From Streptomyces sp. Je 1-79 (GTDB taxonomy: Bacteria; Actinomycetota; Actinomycetes; Streptomycetales; Streptomycetaceae): a stretch of DNA of 64,000 bases. The stretch lies in NCBI RefSeq assembly GCF_025195125.1, contig NZ_JAMGSL010000011.1, positions 62,001-126,000 of the forward strand, written 5' to 3'. This document shows positions 17,102-24,590 of the stretch, in pieces (positions within the stretch are counted from its first letter, which is position 1; the number at the start of each line of letters is the position of its first letter). The translations under genes and the position numbers were made by a program. Below the pieces are notes generated by a model. That model was not told the origin of the DNA, ran no database searches, and saw only the letters and a program-made list of their open reading frames with translations.

Positions 17102-17299
17102 ATGGCTGGTCTCAACGTCCGATTCACCGAAGAAGAGCTGGACGCGCTGCGCGAGCGCGCCGAAGCGGAGGGCCGCAGCATGCAGTCCTTCGCTCACGAT
17201 GCCGTCATCAAGGCCATAAACGAGCACTCACGGCTGTTCAACGAGGCCGCCGAGCACGTTCTCAAGGCCAGCGAGGAGCTGAACCGGAGGCTCGCGTGA
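17102..17299 (+). CDS. Ribbon-helix-helix antitoxin
   Basis: 65 residues. The N-terminal strand and helices NVRFTEEELDALRERAEAEG and SMQSFAHDAVIKAI fit the RHH fold, and the C-terminal helix (SRLFNEAAEHVLKASEELNRRLA) would wrap the toxin. The ATG at 17102 lies at the end of the palindromic operator. The stop overlaps the toxin GTG by 4 bp, as expected for a coupled antitoxin-toxin pair. Confidence 0.85.
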   Translation: MAGLNVRFTEEELDALRERAEAEGRSMQSFAHDAVIKAINEHSRLFNEAAEHVLKASEELNRRLA

Positions 17300-17667
17300 C
17301 GCACTACCTCACGTTGCCCGAACTCCTGAACCTGGCTGAGCGCCTCGGAGCGAGCGACGTGCGCGACTACGGGCTGCTCGACTCCGCGCTCGCGCGCCCG
17401 CAGTCGAGCGTGTTCGGCCAGGACGCATACCCCGACGTCTGGGAGAAGGCGGCGGCTCTGATGGAGTCGCTGGCCCGCAACCACGGTCTGGTGGATGGGA
17501 ACAAGCGCATCGCCTGGTACGCGACCTGGGTGTTCCTGCACATGAACGGCCACCCGCTGGACCCGGGGTTCGACGTCGACGAGGCGGAGACCTTCGTCCT
17601 GGACGTGTGCCAAGGGGCGCTCGACGTACCCAAGATCGCCGCGCGGCTGCCGCGATTCGCTCGCTGA
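17296..17667 (+). CDS. doc: Doc-type toxin, Fic/DOC fold
   Basis: 123 residues, normal Doc length. The active-site motif HGLVDGNKR (His63, Asp67, Asn69, Lys70, Arg71) matches the Doc consensus HxFxDxNKR with Leu at the Phe position. Doc kinases phosphorylate EF-Tu and halt translation (established for phage P1 Doc). Start GTG within GTGA overlap of the antitoxin stop. All catalytic residues look intact, so it should be active and kept in check by the RHH partner. Confidence 0.87.
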   Translation: MTHYLTLPELLNLAERLGASDVRDYGLLDSALARPQSSVFGQDAYPDVWEKAAALMESLARNHGLVDGNKRIAWYATWVFLHMNGHPLDPGFDVDEAETFVLDVCQGALDVPKIAARLPRFAR

Positions 17668-17792
17668 CCGGTCCGAGGCTGTGACGCTCGCCGCACGGCG
17701 CGAGGTCATGGCCTCGCCCAGGCCGGGCCCCGGTGGCCGCACCGGTAGGGTGGCCCGGTTGTCATATCTGGACGAGCGTCGAACCGGAGACC

Positions 17793-19583
17793 GTGACTAC
17801 CACCGCCACCTCCTCCCATCACCTCTCTCCCGCCTTCCCCGGGCGGGCCCCCTGGGGCACCGCCAACAAGCTGCGAGCCTGGCAGCAGGGCGCCATGGAG
17901 AGGTACATCCAGGAACAGCCCCGCGACTTCCTCGCCGTCGCGACCCCTGGCGCCGGAAAGACCACCTTCGCGCTGACCCTCGCGTCCTGGCTGCTGCACC
18001 ACCATGTCGTGCAGCAGGTCACGGTCGTCGCCCCCACCGAGCACCTGAAGAAGCAGTGGGCCGCCGCCGCCGCGCGGATAGGGATCAAGCTCGACCCCGA
18101 CTACAGCGCCGGGCCGCTCAGCAAGGAGTACCACGGCGTCGCCATCACCTACGCCGGTGTGGGCGTGCGCCCCATGCTCCACCGCAACCGCTGCGAGCAG
18201 CGCAAGACCCTCGTCATCCTCGACGAGATCCACCACGCCGGCGACTCCAAGTCCTGGGGCGAGGCCTGCCTGGAGGCGTTCGACCCGGCGACCCGCCGCC
18301 TCGCCCTGACCGGTACGCCCTTCCGCTCCGACACGAACCCCATCCCCTTCGTCACGTACGAGGAGGGGAACGACGGAATCCGGCGGTCGTCCGCCGACTA
18401 CACCTACGGCTACGGGAACGCTCTGGGCGACGGCGTCGTCCGGCCCGTGATCTTCCTCTCCTACAGCGGCAACATGCGCTGGCGCACCAAGGCGGGCGAC
18501 GAGATCGCCGCCCGCCTCGGCGAGCCCATGACCAAGGACGCCATCTCCCAGGCCTGGCGCACCGCCCTCGACCCGCGCGGCGACTGGATGCCGAACGTCC
18601 TGCGCGCCGCCGACCAGCGCCTGACGGAAGTCAGGAAGGGCATCCCCGACGCCGGCGGGCTTGTCATCGCCTCCGACCAGGACTCCGCCCGCGCCTACGC
18701 CAAGCTGATCCGCGAGATCACCGGCACCAAGGCCACGGTCGTCCTCTCCGACGAGGCCGCCGCCTCGAAGCGGATCGACGAGTTCAGCGAGAACAACGAC
18801 CGCTGGATGGTCGCCGTCCGCATGGTGTCCGAGGGCGTCGACGTCCCCCGTCTCGCCGTCGGCGTGTACGCGACGACCATCTCGACCCCCCTCTTCTTCG
18901 CCCAGGCCGTCGGACGTTTCGTACGTTCGCGCAGGCGCGGCGAGACCGCCTCCGTGTTCCTTCCCACCATCCCCAACCTCCTCGGCTTCGCCAACGAGAT
19001 GGAGGTCGAGCGCGACCACGTCCTCGACAAGCCGAAGAAGAACGGCGAGGAGGACCCGTACGCCGAGTCCGAGAAGGAGATGGCGGAGGCCGAGAGGCAG
19101 CAGGACGAGGACACCGGCGAGCAGGACCAGCTGCCCTTCGAGGCGCTGGAGTCCGACGCCGTCTTCGACCGCGTGCTCTACGACGGCGCCGAGTTCGGGA
19201 TGCAGGCCCACCCGGGCAGCGAGGAGGAGCAGGACTACCTCGGCATCCCCGGCCTCCTCGAACCCGACCAGGTTCAGCTCCTGCTCCAGAAGCGCCAGGC
19301 CCGGCAGATCGCGCACAGCCGCAAGCGGCCGGACACCGAGGCGGACCTGCTGGAGCTGCCGGCCGAGCGGCGGCCCGTCGTTTCCCACAAGGAACTCCTT
19401 GAGCTGAGGAAACAGCTCAACACGATGGTCGGTGCGTACGTTCACCAGAGCGGCAAGCCGCACGGCGTCGTCCACACCGAGCTGCGGCGGGTCTGCGGCG
19501 GTCCGCCGAGCGCGGAGGCGACCGCCGGTCAGATCCGCGAGCGGATCAAGAAGGTCCAGGAGTGGGCCACCCGGATGCGGTGA
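17793..19583 (+). CDS. DEAD/DEAH-box helicase of Streptomyces core genome
   Basis: Superfamily 2 NTP-dependent helicase, 596 residues. Motif I ATPGAGKTTFAL, motif Ia VVAPTEHLKKQW, motif II DEIHHAG, motif III ALTGTPFRSD, then a helicase-C part with MVSEGVDVPRLAVGVY and QAVGRFVRSRR (motifs V and VI). A charged linker (KEMAEAERQQDEDTGEQ) leads to a roughly 120-residue C-terminal domain of no known family. The GTG at 17793 is chosen for GGAGA at 8-12 bp and because residues before it have no homology features. Substrate (DNA or RNA) is unknown. It stands alone. Confidence 0.88.
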   Translation: MTTTATSSHHLSPAFPGRAPWGTANKLRAWQQGAMERYIQEQPRDFLAVATPGAGKTTFALTLASWLLHHHVVQQVTVVAPTEHLKKQWAAAAARIGIKLDPDYSAGPLSKEYHGVAITYAGVGVRPMLHRNRCEQRKTLVILDEIHHAGDSKSWGEACLEAFDPATRRLALTGTPFRSDTNPIPFVTYEEGNDGIRRSSADYTYGYGNALGDGVVRPVIFLSYSGNMRWRTKAGDEIAARLGEPMTKDAISQAWRTALDPRGDWMPNVLRAADQRLTEVRKGIPDAGGLVIASDQDSARAYAKLIREITGTKATVVLSDEAAASKRIDEFSENNDRWMVAVRMVSEGVDVPRLAVGVYATTISTPLFFAQAVGRFVRSRRRGETASVFLPTIPNLLGFANEMEVERDHVLDKPKKNGEEDPYAESEKEMAEAERQQDEDTGEQDQLPFEALESDAVFDRVLYDGAEFGMQAHPGSEEEQDYLGIPGLLEPDQVQLLLQKRQARQIAHSRKRPDTEADLLELPAERRPVVSHKELLELRKQLNTMVGAYVHQSGKPHGVVHTELRRVCGGPPSAEATAGQIRERIKKVQEWATRMR

Positions 19584-19590
19584 CCCGGGT

Positions 19591-19654
19591 GTCGGGTGAG
19601 TCGGGCGTCGGGTGAGCCCGGCGTCGGGTGAGTCGGGCGTCGGGTGAGCCGGGC
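19591..19654. repeat. Four tandem copies of a 16-bp unit
   Basis: Four head-to-tail units of consensus GTCGGGTGAGYCSGGC starting at 19591, 19607, 19623 and 19639. Units 1 and 3 are identical and units 2 and 4 differ in the YCS positions. The array lies 8 bp after the helicase stop. Minisatellite-like; no function evident. Confidence 0.85.
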
Positions 19655-19693
19655 GTCCGGCGGCCGGCATGTCCGGCGGACGCGGGAGCCTCG

Positions 19694-19732
19694 CGGGCCC
19701 GTGCGCGGTGGGCGTACGGGCCCGGCGCTTTT
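19694..19732 (+). terminator. Intrinsic terminator downstream of helicase
   Basis: Stem CGGGCCCGT (19694-19702) with ACGGGCCCG (19716-19724), followed by GCGCTTTT. One of the few terminators in the window with a T run. Confidence 0.7.
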
Positions 19733-20019
19733 CGCGTACGACAAAGCCGATCTTGTCCGCCGAACTCCTCCGACCGGCCGACTTACGACTCGAACCGGCG
19801 TTATCCGGTCGCTCGCGCCCGGATTCTGGACGAGGTCTTCCGCTGAGCGGAGTGGATCGCTACTGTCCCCCGCAATGCAACCGCCCCGTGGCAGCGCCGC
19901 CGCGGAGCGCAGCCGGTGCGCATGGCCTGCCGGCGGCCTCTGACGTGCGTCGCCGCGGGACCGGCGCCGCTGCTCTCGTTTGAAGGTCCGCCGTCACTCA
20001 CTCCGAAGGAGAGGGCGTC
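19733..20019. other. Intergenic region upstream of IclR-type gene
   Basis: About 290 bp between the helicase terminator and the IclR gene. I see no open frame with Streptomyces codon bias, no tRNA and no clear repeat. The sequence is less GC-biased than the flanking genes and presumably holds the regulator promoter. A Shine-Dalgarno GAAGGAGAG precedes the GTG at 20020. Confidence 0.5.
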
Positions 20020-20661
20020 GTGACCGCGGAAACCTCCCAGACGCTCGACCGGGGCCTCAGGGTCCTCAAACTGCTCGCCGACACCGACCACGGCCTGACC
20101 GTCACCGAGTTGTCCAACCGACTCGGCGTCAACAGGACCGTCGTCTACCGTCTGCTCGCCACGCTCGAACAGCACGCACTCGTACGGCGAGACCTGGGCG
20201 GTCGCGCCCGGGTGGGTCTCGGCGTGCTCCGGCTGGGCCGCCAGGTCCATCCGCTCGTACGGGAGGCAGCGCTACCCGCGCTGCGCTCGCTCGCCGAGGA
20301 CATAGGCGCGACCGCCCACCTCACCCTCGTGGACGGGGCGGAGGCACTGGCGGTCGCCGTCGTGGAACCGACCTGGACCGACTACCACGTGGCCTACCGG
20401 GCCGGGTTCCGGCACCCGCTGGACCGGGGCGCGGCGGGTCGCGCGATCCTCGCGGCCCGGCAGGGCAGCCTGATCGAGCCCGGATTCACCCTGACCCACG
20501 GCGAGCTGGAGGCGGGAGCGAGCGGCGCGGCGGCCCCGCTGGTGGGCATCACGGGCATCGAGGGCAGCGTGGGCGTCGTGATGCTCGCGGACGCCGTCCC
20601 GGAACGGGTGGGCCCGAGGGTCGTCGACGCGGCCCGTGAGGTCGCCGACGCGCTGCGCTAG
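20020..20661 (+). CDS. IclR-family transcriptional regulator
   Basis: 213 residues, slightly shorter than the usual 250. The N-terminal winged helix-turn-helix reads QTLDRGLRVLKLLAD and LTVTELSNRLGVNRTVVYRLLATL. The C-terminal effector domain contains GRAILAARQG and GSVGVVMLAD. GTG start with a strong Shine-Dalgarno. No catabolic operon is adjacent, so its target is unclear; autoregulation would be usual for the family. Confidence 0.88.
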   Translation: MTAETSQTLDRGLRVLKLLADTDHGLTVTELSNRLGVNRTVVYRLLATLEQHALVRRDLGGRARVGLGVLRLGRQVHPLVREAALPALRSLAEDIGATAHLTLVDGAEALAVAVVEPTWTDYHVAYRAGFRHPLDRGAAGRAILAARQGSLIEPGFTLTHGELEAGASGAAAPLVGITGIEGSVGVVMLADAVPERVGPRVVDAAREVADALR

Positions 20662-20816
20662 GGCGCGCGCACGGGCCACGTGGCTCCGGTTCGGCGGGCC
20701 TCCAGGGGCCCCGGCCCGGGGCCGCAGGTCCTCCAGTGCCCCGGCCTGGGGCCACGGGCGGGGCGAGGGCTCCGGCCCCCGGGCACCGACGGCTTCCGCG
20801 GCGCCCGGCTCGACCC

Positions 20817-20915
20817 TCCTGGGACGCGATGCTCGCGCACACCGGGGGCCGCCCCCGCCGGTGGCAGCTCGACGACGCGGCGCACGGGGTCTTCACCGAC
20901 TACGCGTCCCTCGGG
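20817..20915 (+). pseudogene. Possible remnant of alpha/beta-hydrolase C-terminus
   Basis: The frame reading SWDAMLAHTGGRPRRW then LDDAAHGVFTDYASLG resembles the end of PAF-acetylhydrolase-like hydrolases, where a His-containing AxHxxFTD motif precedes the C-terminus. Upstream and downstream parts of this frame are low-complexity GC-rich sequence without homology features, so I read it as a decayed gene. It is the only protein-like piece in the 349 bp between the IclR gene and the Lon-domain gene. Weak evidence. Confidence 0.25.
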
Positions 20916-21010
20916 CGATCGACCGCAGGCGGCCGTGCGTGCCGTGCGTCACCAGGTCCGGGGGTTCTTCGGCCGTCGGGTGCCGCCGGGTGCCCAGTAG
21001 ATTGGACGCC

Positions 21011-21805
21011 GTGCTCACCAGTCTCACGCGCAACCGTGCGCTCGCGCTCTGTGCCCTGCCCGTCGCCGCGCTCTTCGCCGTCGTCGGGCTCGCGCCGTTG
21101 CCGTACGCCATCGCCTCGCCCGGTTCGACCGCCGACGTGCTCGGTGCCGTCGACGGGCGGCCGGTGATCACGATCAGCGGGGCGCCCGTCCGGGAGACCG
21201 AGGGCAAGCTGCTGATGACCACGATCGTGGCCACCGGGCCGAGCGTCGACAACGACTTCGCCGACATCGCCGACGCCTGGTTCCGTACCGACCAGGCCGT
21301 TCTGCCGCGTGACTCCGTCTACCCCCCGGGGAAGTCGGACGCCGAGGTGGAGAAGCACAACCTCGGCGAGATGAAGGAGTCGCAGGACGCCGCCACCCTG
21401 GCCGCCCTCGGGTATCTGAAGAAGGACCCGCAGGACGTCAAGGTCACGCTCCATCTCGCCGACATCGGCGGGCCGAGCGCCGGCTTCCTCTTCTCTCTCG
21501 GGATCGTCGACAAGCTCGACGGCGACGGCGCGGACGGCGACCTCACCGGCGGCCGTACCGTCGCCGGTACGGGCACGATCGACCCGGACGGCACGGTCGG
21601 CGCCGTCGGCGGGGTCTCGCTGAAGACCCAGGCCGCCGCGCGGGACGGGGCGAGCGTCTTCCTCGTGCCGGAGGCGGAGTGCTCCGACGCGCAGGCGGAG
21701 CTGCCGAAGGGGATGCGGCTGATCCCGGTCTCGACGCTCAGCGACGCGGTGGCGTCGCTCCGGGCGCTGGAGCAGGGCCAGGAAGCGAAGATCCCGAGCT
21801 GCTGA
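21011..21805 (+). CDS. Lon-type (S16) protease-domain membrane protein lacking PDZ
   Basis: 264 residues. An N-terminal membrane helix (LALCALPVAALFAVVGLAPLP) is followed by an extracytoplasmic Lon proteolytic domain. The catalytic Ser156 lies in DIGGPSAGFLFSLGI and Lys205 in VGGVSLKTQAA, the Ser-Lys dyad of peptidase S16. YlbL-type relatives have a PDZ domain between helix and protease; here that stretch is only about 90 residues and shows no PDZ signature. Start GTG at 21011. Its 3' end overlaps the convergent MFS gene by 68 bp. Likely a membrane-anchored protease; substrate unknown. Confidence 0.82.
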   Translation: MLTSLTRNRALALCALPVAALFAVVGLAPLPYAIASPGSTADVLGAVDGRPVITISGAPVRETEGKLLMTTIVATGPSVDNDFADIADAWFRTDQAVLPRDSVYPPGKSDAEVEKHNLGEMKESQDAATLAALGYLKKDPQDVKVTLHLADIGGPSAGFLFSLGIVDKLDGDGADGDLTGGRTVAGTGTIDPDGTVGAVGGVSLKTQAAARDGASVFLVPEAECSDAQAELPKGMRLIPVSTLSDAVASLRALEQGQEAKIPSC

Positions 21806-23054
21806 CCGGCTCGCCCTTCGTCCCCGAGGGCTCCATCCCGCGCCAGGCCGGGAAGACCATCGGGGCGAGGGTGACCAGGAAGTACACCGCGCCGAGCGCG
21901 AGGAGCGCCGTCACCAGGCCGTTTCGTTCGACGAGCTGCCCGGCGACGAGGCCGCCCAGCGGGGTGGCCAGGAGCACCCCCGCCGTGGTCACCCCGGAGA
22001 CCCGGCTGCGCAGTTCGTCGGGGACGCGTTCGTACGCGACGGTGGCGAGGATCGGGTTGAGCATCCCCGCGCCGAATCCGCTCGCCGCCATGGTCACGAG
22101 CAGCGGCGCCGTGGTGTCGGTGAGCGCGGCCACCACGTACGGCGGCGCGCCGCACAGCAGGAAGCCCGCGGTGAAGACGGCCCGGCGCGAGAAGCGGTGG
22201 CCGAACGCCCCGTACAGCAGCGCCCCGAGCAGCGCGCAGCCGCCGAAGACGGCGACGAGCAGGCCGAGGGCGGCCGAGCCGCCGAGGTTCTCCCGGGCGT
22301 GGACGGGCAGCAGCACCGAACTCCACGCCTGGCTCAGGCCGTTGGTGACCATCACCATGAGGACGACGCCGAGCAGCAGCCGGGAGCGGAGCACGAAGGT
22401 GTACCCCTCGCGGAGCTCGGCGCGGTAGCCGGACAGCGAGAAGGGGGCCGGATCCGGCAGGGGAGCGGCGGACGGCACGCCTCGCAGGCCGACGAGGATC
22501 ATCAGGGCGGAGAGCCCGAAGGTGGCGGCGTCGAGGAGCAGGACCGTGTCCGCGCCGAGGACGGCGATGAGGACGCCCGCGAGGGCGGCGCCGGTCATCC
22601 GGGCGCCTCGGGAGACCGCGTCGTAGAGGCTCGCGGCGCGGGGGAGCGGGGTCCCGGCGCGGCGGGCGAGGCCCGGGATCAGCACGGAGCGGGCGGTCTC
22701 GCCGGGCGCGTGGAAGAGACCGGTCACGGCCATCAGCGCGCACAGCATCCAGAACCGGAGCAGGCCGGCGCCGTGCAGGAGGGGGATCGCGGCGAGCGCG
22801 ACGGCGCAGACGAGGTCGGAGGCGACGCTGATCCGCCGGCGCCCGATCCGGTCGATGACCGGTCCGCCGACGATCGCGGAGACGACGACGGGGACGGCCG
22901 CGCAGAAGGCGACCAGCCCCGCCTTTCCGGGGCTGCCCGTGGTGTCGAGGGCGAACCACGGGACGCCGATGAGGGTGAGTGAATTGCCGGTGATGGATAT
23001 GGCGTTGGCGGCCAGGACGGTGGCCAGTGGAGCGCGTCCCCCCGGGGTGCTCAT
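21738..23054 (-). CDS. MFS transporter (drug-efflux type)
   Basis: 438 residues with about 12 helices. N-terminal LATVLAANAISITGNSLTLI, first-loop GGPVIDRIGRRRISVASD (MFS motif A-like), second half from LLGVVLMVMVTNGL. The C-terminal tail is Ser/Pro/Gly-rich. Start ATG at 23054 overlaps the stop of the 61-residue gene upstream by 4 bp. With the ArsR-type gene two places upstream it forms a regulator-small protein-efflux operon, suggesting induction by a toxic compound. Confidence 0.87.
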   Translation of the reverse strand: MSTPGGRAPLATVLAANAISITGNSLTLIGVPWFALDTTGSPGKAGLVAFCAAVPVVVSAIVGGPVIDRIGRRRISVASDLVCAVALAAIPLLHGAGLLRFWMLCALMAVTGLFHAPGETARSVLIPGLARRAGTPLPRAASLYDAVSRGARMTGAALAGVLIAVLGADTVLLLDAATFGLSALMILVGLRGVPSAAPLPDPAPFSLSGYRAELREGYTFVLRSRLLLGVVLMVMVTNGLSQAWSSVLLPVHARENLGGSAALGLLVAVFGGCALLGALLYGAFGHRFSRRAVFTAGFLLCGAPPYVVAALTDTTAPLLVTMAASGFGAGMLNPILATVAYERVPDELRSRVSGVTTAGVLLATPLGGLVAGQLVERNGLVTALLALGAVYFLVTLAPMVFPAWRGMEPSGTKGEPVSSSGSSLPGPAPAPGATPPRR

Positions 23055-23236
23055 GCGGCCAGCGTGATCCGCCGAGCGGTGGCGGGTTCGGCCGGAACGG
23101 CGAGGTGCAGGCCCAAGGTGACCAGTGCCCAGCCCAGTTGGGAGCGGAACGGCGTGCGGGGGAGGGAGTCGGCGGCCGCCCGGTGGAGTTCGGCCGCGTC
23201 GAGGTGGTGGAGCTGGAGGTGGATGTCGGGGTGCAT
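23051..23236 (-). CDS. 61-residue hypothetical protein between ArsR and MFS genes
   Basis: A short frame MHPDIHLQLHHLDAAELHRA ... LGWALVTLGLHLAVPA, with a charged His-rich N-terminus and an amphipathic or weakly hydrophobic C-terminal helix. It fills the 200 bp between two genes of the same operon and overlaps the MFS start by ATGA, which supports translation. I recall similar short proteins next to ArsR genes in Streptomyces but cannot name a family. The Shine-Dalgarno is weak. Confidence 0.6.
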   Translation of the reverse strand: MHPDIHLQLHHLDAAELHRAAADSLPRTPFRSQLGWALVTLGLHLAVPAEPATARRITLAA

Positions 23237-23254
23237 GGCTTCGTGATCCCTTTC

Positions 23255-23836
23255 TCAGTTCTCGTACTGGGGGAACGCGTGCAGGTGCATCCGTACGCGG
23301 GCGGCGCCCGGAGCTTCGGGGTCGGCGCCTTCGCTGTAGGAGTCGATCAACTCGTGGATCTTCTCGTTGAGTTCGCGCAGCCGCTCGGGCGGCAGGCGCA
23401 GGCAGAAGTCGCTCATGTCGGAGGCGGCGCTCCAGCTCTCGTCCCATTCGTGCCGGGTGCCGAGGTAGGTGTTCAGCTCCTGGGTGTGGATGGTCGCGAT
23501 CTCGTGGAGATAGACCGCCACCGCGCCCTGCACCTCGGGGTCCGGGTTCCGGTACAGCGACTCGTCGAAGCTCGTGCCCTGCTGGGACGCCTTCCACCAC
23601 CGCTCCCGGCCCTTGCCCCGCGTCGGGTCGTCCTCGACGAAGCCGTGCGCGGCGAGCTGCCGCAGGTGGTAGCTGGTCGCACCGCTGGACTCGCCGAGCC
23701 GCTCGGCCAGCTGGGAGGCGGTGGCGGGGCCGTGGTGGCGCAGGGAGCGCAGCAGCTGGATCCGGAGCGGGTGGGCGAGCCCGCGCAGCGAGCGCGGGTC
23801 GAGGGTGCGGCTCTGGGGCTTCTCGGGCTCGGGCAT
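23255..23836 (-). CDS. ArsR-family HTH transcriptional regulator
   Basis: 193 residues. N-terminal winged HTH: LDPRSLRGLAHPLRIQLLRS, then TASQLAERLGESSGATSYHLRQLAAHGFVEDD, typical of ArsR/SmtB. No metal-binding Cys is present, so it belongs to the larger non-metal group with a roughly 100-residue C-terminal helical domain (PPERLRELNEKIHELIDSY). Start ATG at 23836. Three TTGCAA boxes 14 bp apart lie just upstream, a likely autorepression site. First gene of the operon with the 61-residue protein and the MFS pump. Confidence 0.88.
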   Translation of the reverse strand: MPEPEKPQSRTLDPRSLRGLAHPLRIQLLRSLRHHGPATASQLAERLGESSGATSYHLRQLAAHGFVEDDPTRGKGRERWWKASQQGTSFDESLYRNPDPEVQGAVAVYLHEIATIHTQELNTYLGTRHEWDESWSAASDMSDFCLRLPPERLRELNEKIHELIDSYSEGADPEAPGAARVRMHLHAFPQYEN

Positions 23837-23851
23837 GGCACGAGAATAGAG

Positions 23852-23885
23852 TTGCAAAGGAAGGGTTGCAAGGGTTTCTTTGCAA
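23852..23885. promoter_or_regulatory. Three phased TTGCAA palindromes, predicted ArsR operator
   Basis: TTGCAA occurs at 23852, 23866 and 23880, spaced exactly 14 bp, 16-49 bp upstream of the ArsR-type start codon. TTGCAA is itself a palindrome, suggesting three dimer sites or overlapping half-sites across the promoter. Binding by the adjacent regulator is inference. Confidence 0.55.
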
Positions 23886-23992
23886 CCACCTCTTTGGAAC
23901 TCGGGCGCGGTGTCGTGGGGGCCGGGGTCGGGGGCCACGCGGGCCCGTCGAGGGGCTACGCGGGGGCGCGGGGCCGCCCGGGCCGTCGAGGT

Positions 23993-24469
23993 CTACGCGG
24001 GGCCGTCCTCCGCCGCCTGTTCCACCAGCGGGATGATCCGTAGCGGCACGGGGTTCTCCATCACGATCGCCGTGGACGCCCGCATGATCCCCTCGAAGCC
24101 GACGACCCTGTCGATCACCCGCTGGAGGTCGGCGTTGGAGCGGGCGACCAGCCGGCAGAGCATGTCGCCGTGGCCCGTCGTCGTGTGCAGCTCCAGCACC
24201 TCGGGCACGGTCGCCAGGTGCTCCCGCACGTCCGCCCCCTGCCCCTGCTTGATCTCCAGCGTCGCGAACGCCGTCACCGGATAACCGAGCGCCGTCGGGT
24301 CGACCTGCGGGCCGAAACCGCGGATGACCCCGTTCGCCTGAAGGCGGTCCAGACGCGCCTGCACCGTGCCGCGCGCCACGCCCAGCCGGCGCGAGGCCTC
24401 AAGCACCCCGATCCGCGGTTCCCGTGCCAGCAGCACGATCAGCCGGCCGTCCAGATGATCGATCGCCAC
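23993..24469 (-). CDS. Lrp/AsnC-family regulator divergent from hpd
   Basis: 158 residues. HTH: IDHLDGRLIVLLAREPRIGVLEASRRLGVARGTVQARLDRL, with the RAM effector domain after it (TALGYPVTAFATLEIKQG, TTTGHGDMLCRLVARS). The GTG at 24469 has GGGGAGG 5 bp upstream and the HTH begins two codons later. It faces hpd across 121 bp, the layout of a dedicated local regulator of tyrosine catabolism. Confidence 0.88.
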   Translation of the reverse strand: MAIDHLDGRLIVLLAREPRIGVLEASRRLGVARGTVQARLDRLQANGVIRGFGPQVDPTALGYPVTAFATLEIKQGQGADVREHLATVPEVLELHTTTGHGDMLCRLVARSNADLQRVIDRVVGFEGIMRASTAIVMENPVPLRIIPLVEQAAEDGPA

Positions 24470-24522
24470 AGCTGCCTCCCCATGGTCATCCTGTACAAGT
24501 CTTCCGGCCATACTGGCTCAGC

Positions 24523-24564
24523 GCTGTGCAGATTGCCCAGTCGCTCGGCGAACTATTGCGCAGC
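24523..24564. promoter_or_regulatory. Inverted repeat in lrp-hpd intergenic region
   Basis: Arms GCTGTGCA (24523-24530) and TGCGCAGC (24557-24564), imperfect by one base, lie between the divergent Lrp-type gene and hpd. This is a reasonable place for the Lrp-type regulator to bind. The similarity is modest. Confidence 0.35.
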
Positions 24565-24590
24565 TTGCCGATCGGCGGGACTCTGCCCCC

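Noticed and set aside
15539..17227. A 562-codon minus-strand frame
   Set aside because: Reverse of the MFS gene; low-complexity Arg/Glu/Gly translation.
19591..19654. CRISPR-like repeats
   Set aside because: The units are head-to-tail with no spacers and no cas genes. It is a simple tandem repeat.
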